The notes under the pieces: model-generated | Seen by the model: the letters and a program-made list of their open reading frames with translations, nothing else | The model's database searches: none | What the model was told of the DNA's origin: nothing | NCBI GenBank assembly: GCA_958403905.1 | Contig: CATXZD010000008.1 | Coordinates: 48,190 to 112,189, forward strand | Source: an uncultured Ruminococcus sp. | GTDB lineage: Bacteria; Bacillota; Clostridia; Oscillospirales; Acutalibacteraceae | Length of the DNA stretch: 64,000 bases | Direction of reading: 5' to 3' | Position numbers and translations under genes: made by a program | Shown: positions 63,504 through 64,000 of the stretch, one piece after another | Position numbering within the stretch: position 1 is the first letter of the stretch | Layout of the letters: each line of letters begins with the position of its first letter

Positions 63504-63551
63504 AAAAAAATAGGCACCTGCTTCGATACTCATCGCATCAAAGCAGGTGTC
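63504..63551 (-). terminator. Terminator of the tRNA that formed the attachment site
   Basis: A stem cacctgctt / aagcaggtg (63515-63523 / 63542-63550) with an inner loop, followed on the minus strand by TTTTTTT. It is what would normally follow the tRNA whose 3' end is at 63558-63580. Confidence 0.8.
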
Positions 63552-63557
63552 CAAATT

Positions 63558-63580
63558 GGTGCGAGTGACGGGACTTGAAT
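63558..63580 (-). other. Attachment site: 3' end of a tRNA (probably tRNA-Leu)
   Basis: Read on the minus strand, TTCAAGTCCCGT then CACTCGCACCA is a T loop, T stem, acceptor 3' strand, discriminator A and CCA. The sequence before it is not a tRNA body, so this is a tRNA-end copy left by an integrated element. A matching acceptor 5' strand would be GCGAGTG; with A73 this fits tRNA-Leu, which is inferred. Confidence 0.75.
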
Positions 63581-63658
63581 ATACAAAATGGTGTTTCACA
63601 AAATTGCACGAAGTAGCAAAAACGGCTTGTTTAAGCCGTAAACGGACTCTTTGACTTT

Positions 63659-63715
63659 CACCGTATTTCACTAAATTACACCGATTTTCACAAGAATAAT
63701 GACCAAATAATGACC
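63659..63715. repeat. Direct repeats next to the attachment site (integrase arm-type sites)
   Basis: Two 13-bp copies of the form CACCG-NN-TTTCAC (63659-63671 and 63679-63691), 20 bases apart, and two tandem copies of AATAATGACC (63695-63704 and 63706-63715). Such repeats beside an att core are typical of tyrosine-integrase arm sites. Confidence 0.55.
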
Positions 63716-63862
63716 ACAAAATACGGATTAGCTTTTTGATTTCAGATGAAAAATTTTTCGGATTATCACAAACCTATCCTTGTCAAGGTGGAGCGGTGGA
63801 GATTTTCAAAGAAAATACTACCGACTACCTTGTACAAAAATATAAATGATAAAATAAAAAAT

Positions 63863-63890
63863 GGGGTTAAGCGTTCTTCGTCTTAACCCC
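63863..63890 (-). terminator. Hairpin terminator in the integrated element
   Basis: A 9-bp stem (ggggttaag / cttaacccc) with a 10-base loop; on the minus strand T-rich DNA follows. Confidence 0.75.
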
Positions 63891-63927
63891 TTGGTTACAT
63901 ATCAGCATATTTTTTACATAAGAAACA

Positions 63928-63953
63928 CCCTCAGGGAAGTTAATCTCTGAGGG
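63928..63953 (-). terminator. Hairpin terminator after the edge gene
   Basis: A 7-bp stem (ccctcag / ctgaggg) with a 12-base loop, 24 bases after the stop of the partial edge gene. TGTTTCTT follows on the minus strand. Confidence 0.65.
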
Positions 63954-63976
63954 CATAGTTATTATTTTAATATTGC

Positions 63977-64000
63977 TTATTTGTACTCCCAGTGACCGCC
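63977..64000 (-). CDS. C-terminal end of an unknown gene (partial)
   Basis: The last 24 bases read on the minus strand give GGHWEYK and a TAA stop. Two terminator hairpins follow, which supports a real gene end. The family cannot be named. It would be the gene of the integrated element nearest the att site. Confidence 0.4.
   Translation of the reverse strand, partial: GGHWEYK

Noticed and set aside
63489..63719. 76-codon frame on the minus strand across the attachment site
   Set aside because: It reads through the integrase arm repeats, the tRNA 3' end and the tRNA terminator. A real gene would not span these.
1..64000. CRISPR arrays, rRNA genes, complete tRNA genes, insertion sequences
   Set aside because: No repeat-spacer pattern, no rRNA motifs, no full cloverleaf and no transposase frame were seen when reading both strands by eye.

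Overview
The window is AT-rich, densely coded chromosomal DNA of a low-GC Gram-positive bacterium. The content points to a starch-degrading gut Clostridia species of the Ruminococcus bromii (Oscillospiraceae) type. It has two secreted type I pullulanases, four proteins carrying type I dockerins, an ECF sigma/anti-sigma pair, an Mn2+ (yybP-ykoY) riboswitch, a Rex redox repressor and a Firmicutes-style dnaG-rpoD operon. The species is inferred from these traits; no rRNA gene or marker comparison is available.

Layout. 1-1829 is the right end of a prophage or phage remnant: a holin-accessory protein, an r1t-type holin and an endolysin. 1830-2554 has no gene but holds a probable small RNA. 2555-6046 carries a lipoprotein and an ABC importer (substrate-binding protein, permease, ATPase). 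6099-12196 is a tightly packed nusB / TsaD-like / xseA / dnaE operon. 12333-15125 is a cation P-type ATPase under an Mn2+ riboswitch. 15135-18532 has rRNA methyltransferases, a 39-residue Asn/Gln-rich microprotein and a LUD protein. 18653-22560 is the most unusual locus: an ECF sigma factor, a membrane anti-sigma-like protein with an unrecognised extracellular domain, and two secreted dockerin proteins, read as one operon from a promoter that looks like the sigma factor's own. 22621-29752 is mixed housekeeping (YihY, SDR, methyltransferases, FMN reductase, RlmD, MurC).

29870-36400 has an HtrA protease, a papain-type cysteine protease with a C-terminal dockerin, a DEDDh exonuclease and TypA. 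36596-40522 is an aconitase / NADP-isocitrate dehydrogenase / Rex operon with a Rex-like operator over its own -10 box. 40647-46756 holds two adjacent pullulanases, one with a dockerin and a C-terminal starch-binding-like module, the other ending in a membrane anchor. 46994-52000 has enolase, a LysM protein and an FtsX-type ABC transporter. 52273-59872 is replication, sigma and protein-maturation genes (metallopeptidase, rpoD, dnaG, folD, lgt, yfmH, yfmF). 59990-63448 has a sugar acetyltransferase, an alcohol dehydrogenase with a textbook MerR-controlled promoter, the MerR gene and a membrane protein. 63504-64000 is an integration site: a tRNA 3'-end fragment with its terminator on one side and integrase arm-type repeats on the other.

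How the parts fit. Pullulanases open alpha-1,6 links in starch. Dockerins imply a cohesin scaffold elsewhere in the genome (an amylosome). The ECF/anti-sigma operon may sense the surface or substrate and set expression of dockerin parts. The NADH-sensing Rex controls the oxidative half-TCA genes. No complete tRNA, rRNA or CRISPR array was seen.
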